64,000 nt of DNA from Symbiodinium natans (lineage: Eukaryota; Sar; Dinophyceae; Suessiales; Symbiodiniaceae), in the NCBI GenBank assembly GCA_905221605.1, contig CAJNDS010002130.1:1-64000 (forward strand), given 5' to 3'. Shown here one piece after another: positions 38,523 through 47,889 of this stretch. The stretch's first letter is position 1. Every line of letters begins with the position of its first letter. Below the pieces are notes generated by a model. That model saw only the letters and a list, made by a program, of their open reading frames with translations, ran no database searches and had not been told where the DNA came from. The translations under genes were made by a program, and so were the position numbers.

Positions 38523-39364
38523 AACACCCCAAAAGCAGCCCCCCTGCCCTGAAGCCCCGAGCCTTGAAAGCCATCACATCGGCACCCAGAAAGCTATGCA
38601 ACAACGATGGCATGCGACTTCATCGAGATGTGACGCGTATCTCCTGGAGCTTTTGACATGACCACAAGGGTGTTTGGAGCGCAAGGCCGACCAACGTGTA
38701 CTTAGAAAGCCCGTAACGGTTGAGGCTTTAGAGGAAAGGTTCTTTTGCTTTACCTGTACTTTTCCCCCCAGGGCTCAGTGTTTACCCATTTAGAACTGCA
38801 CTTGTAAGCCAAGTATGGCCATAGTTGGGTTGGCAAAGCTGACCTACCGACCGCGAAGCACCCCAGGGTTCAGGGTTTAGGGTTATCAATCCCCGAACAC
38901 TTCTTGGAACCCTCTTCAAACAACATTCCTTGTTTCTGGGGCCCGGTATGTTATCAGAAGCAACCGAGATGCTTTGATATGTTTCGAAAGCTCTAAACCC
39001 AAAATCCTAAAATGCTAAACCCTCAACCCCTAGCCCTAAACCTTAGTTACCTTAGGACCCTGAAACCGTCAAACCCTTCATCCTAAACCCTAAAACCCTA
39101 AAGCCCTAGAAACCCACCCTGAAACCTGAACAACTTCTGTGGGCGCAGTCAGAGAGCCCAGCATCCCACAGGTAAGGAATGTTCCGTGAACCTCAACTAC
39201 GGTTCTAGGGTTTGTCGGGCTTAGGGTCTCGGGATTCCAGGGTTGTTTAGGGCTTATAGGGATTTATGGGATTTCTCGGGTTTTTGAGAGCAAGGTTGGG
39301 GAGGGCTTTGGAGATTTTTCCCCTCTCCCCCCTCTTCCCCTTCTTTTTTTTTAGGTTTAAGGTC
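38523..39364. other. Gene-poor stretch with scattered CCCTAAA words
   Basis: Between the 2-kb duplication and the first PPR-like fragment I see only degenerate telomere-like words in both orientations (for example 38,990-39,110) and no supported gene. Confidence 0.3.
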
Positions 39365-39480
39365 TTCAGCCTGGCCTCATTCGCCTGCACGCCATCTTGT
39401 GCAGTGGGGGTTTTTGGGCTTTAGGCTGATAGGGCTTTAGGGCTGTAGGGGCTGCAGAAGACGGGGAGGTGTGGGGTGTG

Positions 39481-39499
39481 GGGGGGGGGGGGGGGGGGG
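39481..39499. repeat. Poly-G tract
   Basis: Nineteen consecutive G, preceded by GTGGGGTGTG. Such runs are length-unstable and prone to sequencing error. Confidence 0.9.
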
Positions 39500-39751
39500 C
39501 GGCACCACGCCTTTTGATGGACCGGTCCCGGCCACCCAAACAAAGACCCCCAAGAGCCTTCGGCCACAAATCCAACAGATGGCCCCAAAACCTAAACCCT
39601 GTATATAACCCTAAACCCGAAGCCCTCAACTAAACCCTAAACCCCCATTCCTCGGCATCGTCCGCCTTGGCCAAGGCCTGAATTTGAAGGCGGCTTTGCG
39701 GTTGTCTCTCACTCTCCCCCTCTCTCAGCACCCCTCCCCTATCAAAAACAA

Positions 39752-39782
39752 AACACACGCGCACACACACACACACACACAC
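39752..39782. repeat. CA microsatellite
   Basis: ACACACGCGCACACAC followed by further CA dinucleotides, inside the PPR-like region. Confidence 0.9.
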
Positions 39783-40762
39783 CATGGAAAGCCTCCTACT
39801 TCGCGTCCGGTAAGAAAGCCGAGGAGCCTCCATGAGGATGTTGTAGGTGATACTGTTGGGTTCCACGCCGGCGGCGCCTCTTTGAGGTCTCCGCGGCAAC
39901 AGGGCGCGAAATGTTTCAGAATGCAGAGCAGTCTACCCCCAATTCTAGAATGTAGGGTTTCGAGTTAGGGTTTAGGAATGGTTTAAGGTTTACGGGTTGG
40001 TGGTTGAGGGTTCAGGCTCTGACAGCCAAGTCGCGCATCTCCTGCAGCCACCTCCGTGCGGCGGCCATGTCACCAGTCTTCGTGCAGGCGTCGATTACCT
40101 AAGCAGGGAGACAGCGGACGTCGAGAACGCCATGCGCCCACCCTGTCATATTAACAGATCCCATAAATGTATAACTTAAGGCTGTTAGCTCTTATTTGGA
40201 GATTCGTGGGTACTTATAACCCAGTTCTAGCTGTTCGTTTAGCCGAATTACGACCCATAATCGGGGACTTGGGTTTCGAACAATTGGTGTTTAGGGCTCA
40301 GAGTGTTGAGGGTAAAAGGTTTAGGGTTTAGGGGCGTTTAGGGTCTCCAAGGGTTTGGGGTTAGGGGCTGTGATTTGAATTTTCAGGGCCCAGCTGCCGC
40401 GTTGAAGGGCATGGCGCCCACCGGAGTACATGTCCTGTTGAGCGCTCGGGCGTGGGCAGCCCTAAAAGTCTAAACCCCAAAGCCGCTTAAGCTGACGGAT
40501 CCCAGGAGCTACAAGTATTATGAGGTACTTTGCGCCTTCCCCCCCCTTCCCCCCAACACTTGCCAGCAATCCCGAAGTTCCAAAAACCTCAACCCCCCCT
40601 GGTCCGGATGATCCGCTGCAACACTTGCTGGGCGCGCAAGTTGTCGCCGCTTTGCGCAGCCCCCACCACAGCTTGGGCCAGGACTCTGGCCTTGGGGTCC
40701 AGGGTTTAGGGTTCTAGTTTTGGGTGTTTAGGGCTTCTTGGGTTCAGCATTTGCAGGTTATA

Positions 40763-41027
40763 GTAATGTTGGACCCGAATTGGTATCCAGGGGTCCCCCC
40801 CCCGCCCCAAAAAAAATTGTTTGGGGGCCTGTTTCGTAATGAAATTTTAAAAGGAGTTTAAATAAAGCCGGACACCAGCAAATTCCGGAGCTTCTTATTC
40901 GAAATCATTTCTAGCTTTTGGCTCTCCGGGCCCCCGCCCTTCATCCCCGGGCCGCGCACTTCGCATAATTGCGGACCACCCTCATCAAAAATAGTGACCC
41001 CTCCAATTAAACCGGGTCCAACATTAC
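40763..41027. mobile_element. MITE-like 265-bp inverted-repeat element
   Basis: GTAATGTTGGACCCG at 40,763-40,777 is the exact reverse complement of CGGGTCCAACATTAC at 41,013-41,027. Similarity extends inward imperfectly (AATTGG...AGGGGTC on both arms). The interior has no coding capacity. The form fits a non-autonomous DNA transposon, but no convincing target duplication is visible, so the superfamily is unknown. Confidence 0.6.
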
Positions 41028-41636
41028 GAGTAGCACGCCCTACACCCCAAGCCCAAAAGCAAGCTCAAAAACAATGCCCCGAAGCCTCGCGCATCGGTTT
41101 TCACGAGCCGAGGCGCCTTCCAAGCCTCCTTCGGCAGAGGGCTTACAGTAGGTAGGGGCTTCCTTCATTTTTAAGGTTTAGGGAGCAGGGGTTTCGAGTC
41201 AGGGTTTAGAGTTCAGGGTTTGGGTTGGAGCATGATAACACACTTTGGCCCAGCCCCCCTTAGAGCAAGGCTTCGCAAGTCTTTCGCGGGGGGAGGCTCG
41301 AACTCGGCAAGCTACCAGCTGCCCTCAACAATGAGTAATGCATATGTTTCCTAGCGAGCGCAAAAGGCCTCCCCACAGGACTGTGGAAAGTGAGTAGCAC
41401 AGCAACAATGAGGGCTGCGCACCAGACCAACATCTTTCAACTCTCAAAGACCTCCTAACCATCAAGATAAGAACGATGTCTAGAAACTTGCACCACGCTT
41501 CCCAAGCAAAGATGACGAGATTACCCCGAGAAGTACCTCGAGAGGCCAGAGGCCTGTGGAACTGAGCTCCAGTATATCTTTCCAGACTATGGAGCAAGCG
41601 GTCCAGTGCGGTTTGTTGCTGCCTGCTCAATCTCCA
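41028..41636. other. Unassigned spacer upstream of the LINE remnant
   Basis: Contains one short TTTAGGG-like patch (41,175-41,225). Minus-strand sequence after 41,325 may be LINE 3' tail. No gene supported. Confidence 0.3.
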
Positions 41637-44240
41637 CTAAATGTTGCCTGTTGTCGCATCAAAAACTTGGTCAGCTCCATGAAGGAGGTTAAACGCATCT
41701 TTATAGATCTCCATGATCCAATCTGATTTGGGTCTTCCGATTCTTCTTTTCGTGGGTTTTCTAGGCGTTGTTCCGTCACATTTGAGAGTAACTTGGACAA
41801 GGAGATCTGCCGGGTTTGCTCGCAATGTATGAGCCAAGAGTCTGCATTTTTGTCCTACGCAAAGTGCCCAAAAGAGCAACCGTGCTTTTTCTTGATTCTG
41901 TCATACATGCTGGCATTCGTTTGTTTTCTGTCAATGAATGTGAGGGTGATGTGCAGAATCCTTCGCAACGGCTTGTTTTGGAAGGCGTTGGGTTTTGATA
42001 GTTCAGGATCAAAAGCTGTAAACATTCTAACCCGTAGAGTAGCTTCGAGAGTATAATAGCATTGAATGCTTGAATTTTCCACCGCTGGTATTGGCTTTAT
42101 TCCAAAACAACTTCAAGCGGTTGCATGTGGTTGGAGACTTCGGCTCTATTGTCAAAGGTGTCTGTCAGCAAGGTTCCAAGGTCCATGGCAGACTTTTTCC
42201 TGAATAATTACCGACTTCCCTTGGGCCGGACCTGCGGGGGAGAACCTGATTGAAGATTGTTTTTGGTTCTCAGTAAGCTTTACGCGTTTTCCATAATTTA
42301 GCGTGAGACCATAATACGCTGAATGTTTTTCAATGGCATGCAAAAGAACATTAACGCAATGTGTAGTCGCCCCGAATATGAGGGTGTCATCCGCGCAAAA
42401 CATTTCGGAGAAACTTGGGGGGTGAGGGCCTGGGACGAAAGCTAGTTAAGGTACCCCCACGGAAGAGCTTCCTTCAACAGGGCATCCACTATGTATCAGG
42501 ACAAGCCTACGCCAAGGATCATGAAAGTCTGTCCAATCCAGCTTTGAGGGACGCCAGACTCACATCAACATCAAGGCTTCTGAGTCTTTTCTTGGGGGAC
42601 TTGGGAAGTTTTCAAGGGCCTGGGATCCACAGAAAACGGCGTTCATTTGCACCCAATATACGAAAGAAATGAACGCCAGCCCGTTTCCCAAAAACCTGTG
42701 TTCGCCACCCGGAAACCGACCGGGTTTGCTGCGTTTCGTGGCGGAGCCTCCGGGGGCCCTGTATACCCTTCAGGTTGTAAGCTTCGCTTAGGTAAGATAC
42801 TCCGCTAGCTCCTCAGGGGCTAGCTTTCGTGACAAATACCGTCAACGGGCTGTAGTTGTTTAGGAGTATATTGAGCTCAAGCTTGATATCAGAGTTGGAA
42901 GCCCTGTCTTATCCCCCTAGACTGCGTAAGCCAATTCGAATCATTTCCATTCACGCTAACTTTAATTTAAACTCCGGATCCCTGTAGAAGCTTTCAATTA
43001 AGTTTCTGATTTTGTCCGGTACCTTCACTTGTACTTTCACCTTGTCACGGTTTCAATAAGCTTCTCTTGAAAAAATATCGAAGGCTTTTCCCATTCTAGA
43101 AGTACCAGCCTGCTGCTACAAAGGGGTTTATTCTGCCATGTCTTGTAATCTTCTTGCTACGAAGATAGCCTGGCGCTCCTGAATTTTCTGAATCCATATT
43201 GCGTCTGCATGAGCCATGAGTCCAGACCTTTATCCAATCTTTCTCTAGCTAGAGCTGCCACAATCTTATAGCACGATGTCAATAGTGAAATCGACCGATA
43301 GTTTTCCAAAGAGGTGGAGTCACCCTTCTTATAGATCGATACCGCAACAGCTTTAAGAAGTTGCTCCGGGACTTCCCCTCCCGCAAGGCGCGTTCAAAAT
43401 TAAGAGTTTGTCGCCTTTGTCTGACAATTTGAACGGCTCTCCAGGTATTCCATCATGGCCAGGAGTTTTCAGCGATTGTATTCGTCGACATACATACTCC
43501 AGCTCGTTAGGGGTGAACGGAGACTCATCCACAACATAAGAACCGCTTTGAAGTGGGAGGTTCTCTCTAGACGCCGGTGGTGGGTAAGAAGGTGAGGAGT
43601 AGGAACCCCCCCCCACTGAACATTAGCCAAGTACTCCGTGGCCTTTTGTGGGTAATCCGCTTGAGGAATCTTTGAACTTGGTGAATTTAAGGGTAAATTT
43701 GGCCTGTAGACGCTTGAGGCCACTCAATTTGTATCCTTGTGCTGTAATTGTTCGAGTTCTTAAAGGAGGGAATGCTCTTTGTCTCTTCTGGCTTGGGAGG
43801 TAATGTGTTTGCTTAGTGTTTCGGCAACGTCCCATTGCTGGTGCTCAATCGCCTCCCATTTGCCTTCTAAAAGCGCCGCCCATGTCTGTTCAGAAATATA
43901 ATTCTTTTTCTGCCCTGGAGGATGTAATGGTAATGTTTCCTTAGCAGATTGGAGAAGGATGGGCTTCAACTGTTCGAATGGAATATCTTGCTCGTCAGCA
44001 ATGCTTAGTTCTTCAAGAGCTTTCCTGGAGACAGCATCATTGTAACGTTTTAGCTGTGTCTTATCTGGGTTGCGTAGCTTCAGTTTTGGGGCTTTGTACG
44101 TGATGAGATGGTCAGGCCCCTTCTCGAAACATATGTTTGAAGCAACAAAACATATTCTAAACAGAATGCCTCCATACGAGATCTGTTGTCAAGTTGAGCA
44201 GAACTTAGAGTATCAAGTTCGTGAGTTTGTGCACCAAGTG
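41637..44240 (-). pseudogene. Decayed APE-type LINE (endonuclease tail, linker, reverse transcriptase, C-terminus)
   Basis: Minus-strand pieces in LINE order but several frames. An endonuclease tail (LDNRSRMEAFCLEY, about 44,155-44,200) is followed by a linker (KNYISEQTWAALLEG... about 43,800-43,900). RT motif 0/1 reads PFTPNELEYVCRRIQSLKTP (about 43,460-43,530), the next RT motifs ENYRSISLLTSCYKIV and QTQYGFR (about 43,200-43,310), motif A WEKAFD (about 43,080) and the active-site box FCADD in place of the usual FADD or YADD (42,386-42,400). C-terminal words are LRRILHITLTFIDRKQTN (about 41,900) and KRRIGRPKSDWIMEIYKDAF (about 41,695-41,755). Stops and frameshifts occur throughout, and motif B to FCADD is about 250-300 bp too long, so it also carries an insertion. 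Non-functional. Confidence 0.82.
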
Positions 44241-44312
44241 TGAACTGACCTACGGCGGGAGATTCATGCGGCAGTGCTTTGATAAGATCACCACAAATTA
44301 AAGCATGTATAG

Positions 44313-44413
44313 ATATATATATATATATATATAAAGAGCGAGAGGGGCCAAATTCACTAGAATTGTTTTTGGAAGTTTGTAATATATATATATATGCATA
44401 TATATATATATAT
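44313..44413. repeat. Paired AT microsatellites
   Basis: Two TA-dinucleotide tracts (44,313-44,332 and 44,381-44,413, the second with a central TATGCATA) flank about 48 bp. They lie just upstream of the recognisable LINE endonuclease tail. Confidence 0.9.
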
Positions 44414-44556
44414 CCGGTAATTCCCCCTACGAAAGACACTGGTCTCAAAACCACTGTAAATAGCGGTGAAGACACGAAGTTTCAACAGCTCAAAGCCGAT
44501 GATTCTTGGAGGGATGCTGATCTCCCCGATCAGCTGCCCCAAACCAAAAACCAAAC

Positions 44557-44720
44557 AAAACAGCGAGAATCTCAAAGCTCGTTTTGGTCTTTCGGTGCTT
44601 GGTATTTTGGTGCTTTTGTTTTTTTTTGCTAGTGTTAACAACAGCGAGAATCTCAAAGCTCGTGTTGGTCTTTCGGTGCTTGGTATTTTGGTGCTTTTGT
44701 TTTTTTGCTAGCGTTAAAAT
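44557..44720. repeat. 81-bp tandem duplication
   Basis: Two adjacent copies of a segment starting CAGCGAGAATCTCAAAGCTC (44,561 and 44,642, period 81 bp), differing at a few positions and in the length of a T run. Confidence 0.9.
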
Positions 44721-45114
44721 TAAAACTGTCAGGGCACGCTCCGACAAGTTATGTTCTAGTCACTTCTTAAAGGAGGTCGATTTAAAACTGTCAAGCCACT
44801 GCTGTTGTAACTCAATGAATATATGCAACGCGAATTACGCAAATTATCAAGCTAGACCCAACTACAATAGGCATTTTTGTTGATGCGCTAGTTGTCTAAC
44901 TATTGTTGACCTCCAAGTATACTTATCACATGATCCGAACTATTTGCATTTCATGTAACTTGGGGTGATGGACTCATGCAGGTTAAGTGTATTTCTCTGT
45001 AAGCTGTAGGTCGCATATGTCGATCTGCATGGATAAAACACAACATATGCAGCACAGGCCCGTTATTGAATTTTGTGTCTAGTTTACAAACAGATGTAAA
45101 CCACAAATGACCTC
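44721..45114. other. Unassigned AT-rich spacer
   Basis: Roughly 390 bp with no open frame of note and no repeat recognised. Confidence 0.3.
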
Positions 45115-45180
45115 TGATTAAAAAATAGGCTTGGCCTCGGCAGCTGGTGCCTCAGCAGCTGGCTCCTCTACCCCAAACAT
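45115..45180 (-). other. Possible terminal exon scrap (EEPAAEAPAAEAKPIF-stop)
   Basis: The minus strand reads MFGVEEPAAEAPAAEAKPIF then TAA. It is alanine/glutamate-rich, like many disordered tails. It lies on the far side of the copia insertion from the acidic exon-like repeats at 58,922-59,262. It could be the last exon of the same host gene, but no splice evidence is available and low-complexity peptides arise by chance. Confidence 0.25.
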
Positions 45181-45228
45181 TAACCCCAAAACTCAGAAGA
45201 ACGAAGCAGGTTTTCGAGACGCGCGGTC

Positions 45229-45282
45229 CCAAACCCCTAAACCCTAAACCCTAAACCCCGTAAACCCTTAACCCTAGGGTTT
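45229..45282. repeat. Interstitial telomere-like tract with an inverted junction
   Basis: CCCTAAACCCTAAACCC repeats run into CCCTTAACCCTAGGGTTTGAG. The palindrome AACCCTAGGGTT (45,270-45,281) places C-rich and G-rich telomere strands head to head. Confidence 0.7.
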
Positions 45283-45326
45283 GAGAGGAAGAGGACCCAG
45301 GGCCTACGAAACAACCCCAAACCCTA

Positions 45327-45331
45327 AAGCC
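45327..45331. other. Target-site duplication, left
   Basis: AAGCC directly abuts the left LTR; the same pentamer follows the right LTR at 58,917-58,921. Five base pairs is the usual length for Ty1/copia integrases. Confidence 0.88.
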
Positions 45332-45474
45332 TATAGTTGGGAAATCCACCAATGCAATCCGTTAAGCCATGAAACACAGGCGCACTTCTACCTTTTTGTC
45401 TCAGAGGGCTTGAGTGCGATAGATGCAACATACATGAAGGCAAAAGTGGCAAGGAGGTTCGAATATAAAATACA
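45332..45474 (-). repeat. 3' LTR (143 bp)
   Basis: On the element strand it begins TGTATTTTATATTCG and ends CCCAACTATA. It differs from the 5' LTR by one T deletion and one substitution (GAGTGCG versus GAGCGCG). It directly follows a polypurine tract and is short for an LTR. Confidence 0.92.
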
Positions 45475-45482
45475 CCCCCCTC
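45475..45482 (-). promoter_or_regulatory. Polypurine tract
   Basis: The element strand reads GAGGGGGG immediately before the TGTATT start of the 3' LTR. This is the expected position of the plus-strand DNA primer. Confidence 0.75.
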
Positions 45483-45803
45483 GTCGAAGCGTGAAATGCT
45501 GAGGCGCTGTCAACGAAGCCACGGCGGACACAGTTAGTGCCGCATTGCCTTTTCTACTGCATGTTCAGAGCACAGCAGCCCGAGGTTTGAATTCCAAAAC
45601 TCACCGCCGATCACCGCGCACCGACTTCAAAAAAATATTCCGGCCAGCCCTAAGAGGCGGCGTATTTTCTTGGTTCCGTTTGCTGGAACGTCGGCGGGGA
45701 TACAGACACGGTATGAGCAAACACTGCAAAAACACAACGCGTGCCGCAAAAGAGGAAAACAAGGCGATGGCAAACGTGTTGTGCAAACGCAAAATGTGGT
45801 ATG
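45483..45803 (-). other. 3' untranslated region of the copia element
   Basis: About 320 bp between the last stop codon (45,804) and the polypurine tract. It has no recognised domain; overlapping plus-strand frames are not supported as genes. Confidence 0.5.
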
Positions 45804-47774
45804 TTACCACCTACGGCTATGATCATAGCGCCATGGAGTGTGGCGGTCTTGCTGCCAGCTGCTCCAGTCCCATTCCGACCAGCGATTCTCAGAGCGCCAG
45901 TCTCCCGACCACCAAGTTCCGTGGTCAGACCAGCCCCACGTTGAGGACGACCATACATCGGCCTCCTCATGGCGAGGGGCGTTGCGCTCCTGCTGCCGGG
46001 CACGACGCTCGTCTGCAAGCCTTTGTGGTGCACGGGAAGCCTCGGCGTCATCCTTCATCTGCCTGACGAGGGTCCTCGCAGCGGAGTGGTTATCACGAAC
46101 CACTGCCTTTAGGAAAATCTTGATGTCGCCAGCTTCAGTCGCATGTGGGAGCTCAATGGTGCCTTCGCAGAAGGTAAGGACATGGCTCACTCCCCTTGTG
46201 AAGAAAGCAACGCGGGAGACGTCCTCAACACCATAGAAGCTGCCAAGCCAGGCAAAACCGATGGGCTCCTCCTGGTCATTCGACAATAAACCGGCCTGGA
46301 TGAGATCACCGGCGGGCTTGTCGAAGTACACCATACGGCAAAGTGCCGTGTGGTCCACTTGGCTTGCTTCCAAACGACGGCTCGATCCGTAACCCAATGC
46401 TCTCTGTTCACGATTGCGGCCAGGATTCGGGAGATAAGCGAAAGCAACGCACTCCTGAATTGACAACAATCGGCGAGTCCATCCATTTCGGACCGCGTAA
46501 ATGGCATAGTTGTGGTCAGAATCGAACTTGTCGAGCATGCCAGAGTGTCCTTGGCCACGGAAGTGCTTAAGGCTTTGCTTTGCCTGAGCAATAGCCTTTC
46601 CATCGACAGACTGAGCGCCGCGGTTGTCGTGCTGTCCTGAGCCCTGGCGTACCTGGTCAGCCGTCAGCTGCCAAAGCCGGTAGCCAGTTTCCTGAGCGAT
46701 CTGGTCGAGGACGTCGTTGCGCTTGCGGCTCATAAACATGCGGAACGTTGACTGCCTGCTTCCTTTGGTCAGGAAACAGCCACAATGGAAGCAACGATGC
46801 TGCCCCTCCAAACGCAGGTTGCCGCAATGATCGCCCTGGATGCGGGTCAGGCTCCCGGCGCGCTGAGTACCAGCCGCTTGACCAGAGGATGCTGCACCAA
46901 CATCTGCATCGCCACCAGCGACGATTTCGATATATCCAGCAGTCGACCTTGTAGGCGATATCTCCTGGACGTCAATGTCGGTGTTGAAGGTCAGCCTCGG
47001 GCCTTCGGGAACATCTTCATCTGTACCCAAAGCATCCGCCGCAACTGGGAGCTCGACCTTGATGATTGGCTTGATCGCAACGTCTTCAGGCTCCTCATCC
47101 TCGAGTTCGTAGATAACCTCCACGGTGTCTTGTGGTTCGTCTCCACCGGCGGGAAGAGTGAAACCGGCCTCCTCAGATTGAGGGGCATCAGTTTCCTCGA
47201 CTCTACTCCAGATGATGGCGTCAGACGCCGTGTCCCGTATGCACAGCACGCAGCTGCCCCGGACCGACTGACTTGAGAGTACACCTTCTGATCTGGAGTA
47301 AAAGAGCCCCACGCCAAGTCGGAGGGCCTCACGTGTGTCAACCACAAGCTCAAAAGGTCGATCGGCACGTACACCAGCACGATTTTCGTGATGTCCGACT
47401 TCGCGATCAGAAAAATACACATGGGCGTTGGCTGTTCGGTAGCCGGGGTAGAAAGCTGATTGCACAATCTTGAAGGCGCGGTCCTTGAATGTTCTGTGGT
47501 AGAGACGTTTGGGAGTCTCTTCCCAGCAAAGGACCGGCCTACCTTCGAAGGTGGCGTCGTGGTCACTCATCTCATTCTTCGGGATACACGACAGCCAGCA
47601 GTCGCAAATTTGCTCGTCGGATGCAGTCTCCATCAAACCTTTTGAATGCCCCTGCCTAGCCCGTATTAGCACAGGGTATCCGGCCAGACCATAGTAGTCG
47701 GCGAGTTGATGGTTTCTGTCGGCCTTGAGCTCCAAGCGACCCTTGTTGTCGTTCTTCACCATGGACAACGCCAA
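45804..47774 (-). CDS. Tpt1/KptA RNA 2'-phosphotransferase-like domain plus zinc-knuckle and W-rich tail
   Basis: A 656-codon frame whose first 170 residues match the RNA 2'-phosphotransferase family. NDNKGRLEL (8-16) corresponds to the family's nDKgRFel, IRARQGHS (37-44) is the signature motif, YHRT (92-95) corresponds to the family's HGT, and GYRTANAHVYF with VVDTREALRLGVGLFYSRSE GVLSS (about 111-168) are its C-terminal blocks. Family enzymes use NAD+ to remove a 2'-phosphate from RNA, classically at tRNA splice junctions. A roughly 16-residue insert lies near residue 60. The domain's N-terminal part is in another frame at 47,770-47,889, so a frameshift splits it. After residue 190 come an acidic linker, a Cys/His cluster (C317, C328, C331, C333) and a Trp-rich tail (608-656). 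The frame is the last in the copia element. The Met is nominal; the true protein probably continues from upstream by polyprotein translation. Confidence 0.82.
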   Translation of the reverse strand: MALSMVKNDNKGRLELKADRNHQLADYYGLAGYPVLIRARQGHSKGLMETASDEQICDCWLSCIPKNEMSDHDATFEGRPVLCWEETPKRLYHRTFKDRAFKIVQSAFYPGYRTANAHVYFSDREVGHHENRAGVRADRPFELVVDTREALRLGVGLFYSRSEGVLSSQSVRGSCVLCIRDTASDAIIWSRVEETDAPQSEEAGFTLPAGGDEPQDTVEVIYELEDEEPEDVAIKPIIKVELPVAADALGTDEDVPEGPRLTFNTDIDVQEISPTRSTAGYIEIVAGGDADVGAASSGQAAGTQRAGSLTRIQGDHCGNLRLEGQHRCFHCGCFLTKGSRQSTFRMFMSRKRNDVLDQIAQETGYRLWQLTADQVRQGSGQHDNRGAQSVDGKAIAQAKQSLKHFRGQGHSGMLDKFDSDHNYAIYAVRNGWTRRLLSIQECVAFAYLPNPGRNREQRALGYGSSRRLEASQVDHTALCRMVYFDKPAGDLIQAGLLSNDQEEPIGFAWLGSFYGVEDVSRVAFFTRGVSHVLTFCEGTIELPHATEAGDIKIFLKAVVRDNHSAARTLVRQMKDDAEASRAPQRLADERRARQQERNAPRHEEADVWSSSTWGWSDHGTWWSGDWRSENRWSEWDWSSWQQDRHTPWRYDHSRRW

Positions 47775-47889
47775 GACCGTAGCTGGTGCCGCAATCGTAG
47801 TTCACACGATCGAGAACATCACGGGTCCGACACCAAAGCTCCGAGTCGTGCATGTCGTCGTAGATTTTGCCTCTAACGACCCCGGTCAC
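47770..47889 (-). CDS. N-terminal segment of the Tpt1/KptA domain (frameshifted)
   Basis: A short minus-strand frame reading VVRGKIYDDMHDSELWCRTR then DVLDRVNYDCGTSYGL. It fits between the linker ORF (ending 47,873) and the start of the recognisable Tpt1 motifs at 47,753. Tpt1 proteins carry about 60-80 residues before the nDKgRF motif, so this stretch is in the right place. The classical LRH motif is not obvious, so catalytic competence is unproven. Beyond residue 40 the frame is a shadow of the 656-codon ORF. Confidence 0.45.

Larger units (their letters stand above)
39365..40692 (-). pseudogene. PPR-like exon fragments
   Basis: On the minus strand, separate short coding-like blocks resemble pentatricopeptide helices. 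They are AVVGAAQSGDNLRAQQVLQR (about 40,610-40,680), VIDACTKTGDMAAARRWLQE (about 40,030-40,106), GVEPNSITYNILMEA (about 39,825-39,872), IQALAKADDAEEW (about 39,650-39,692) and LHKMACRRM (about 39,385-39,412). PPR proteins are helical-repeat RNA-binding proteins, usually organellar; dinoflagellates have many. The blocks follow PPR order but lie in different frames, separated by a CA repeat, a G run and TTTAGGG-like DNA. I cannot tell exons of a split gene from a decayed copy. Confidence 0.42.

Noticed and set aside
44080-44475. 131-codon minus-strand ORF as a gene
   Set aside because: Its N-terminal half is translation of AT microsatellites; only the C-terminal half is meaningful, as the endonuclease tail of the decayed LINE.
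46785-47276. Plus-strand ORFs opposite the copia element (also 47,925-48,404, 48,182-48,637, 49,989-50,435, 54,913-55,644 and 55,913-56,404)
   Set aside because: They are antisense shadows of long minus-strand frames with recognised domains.
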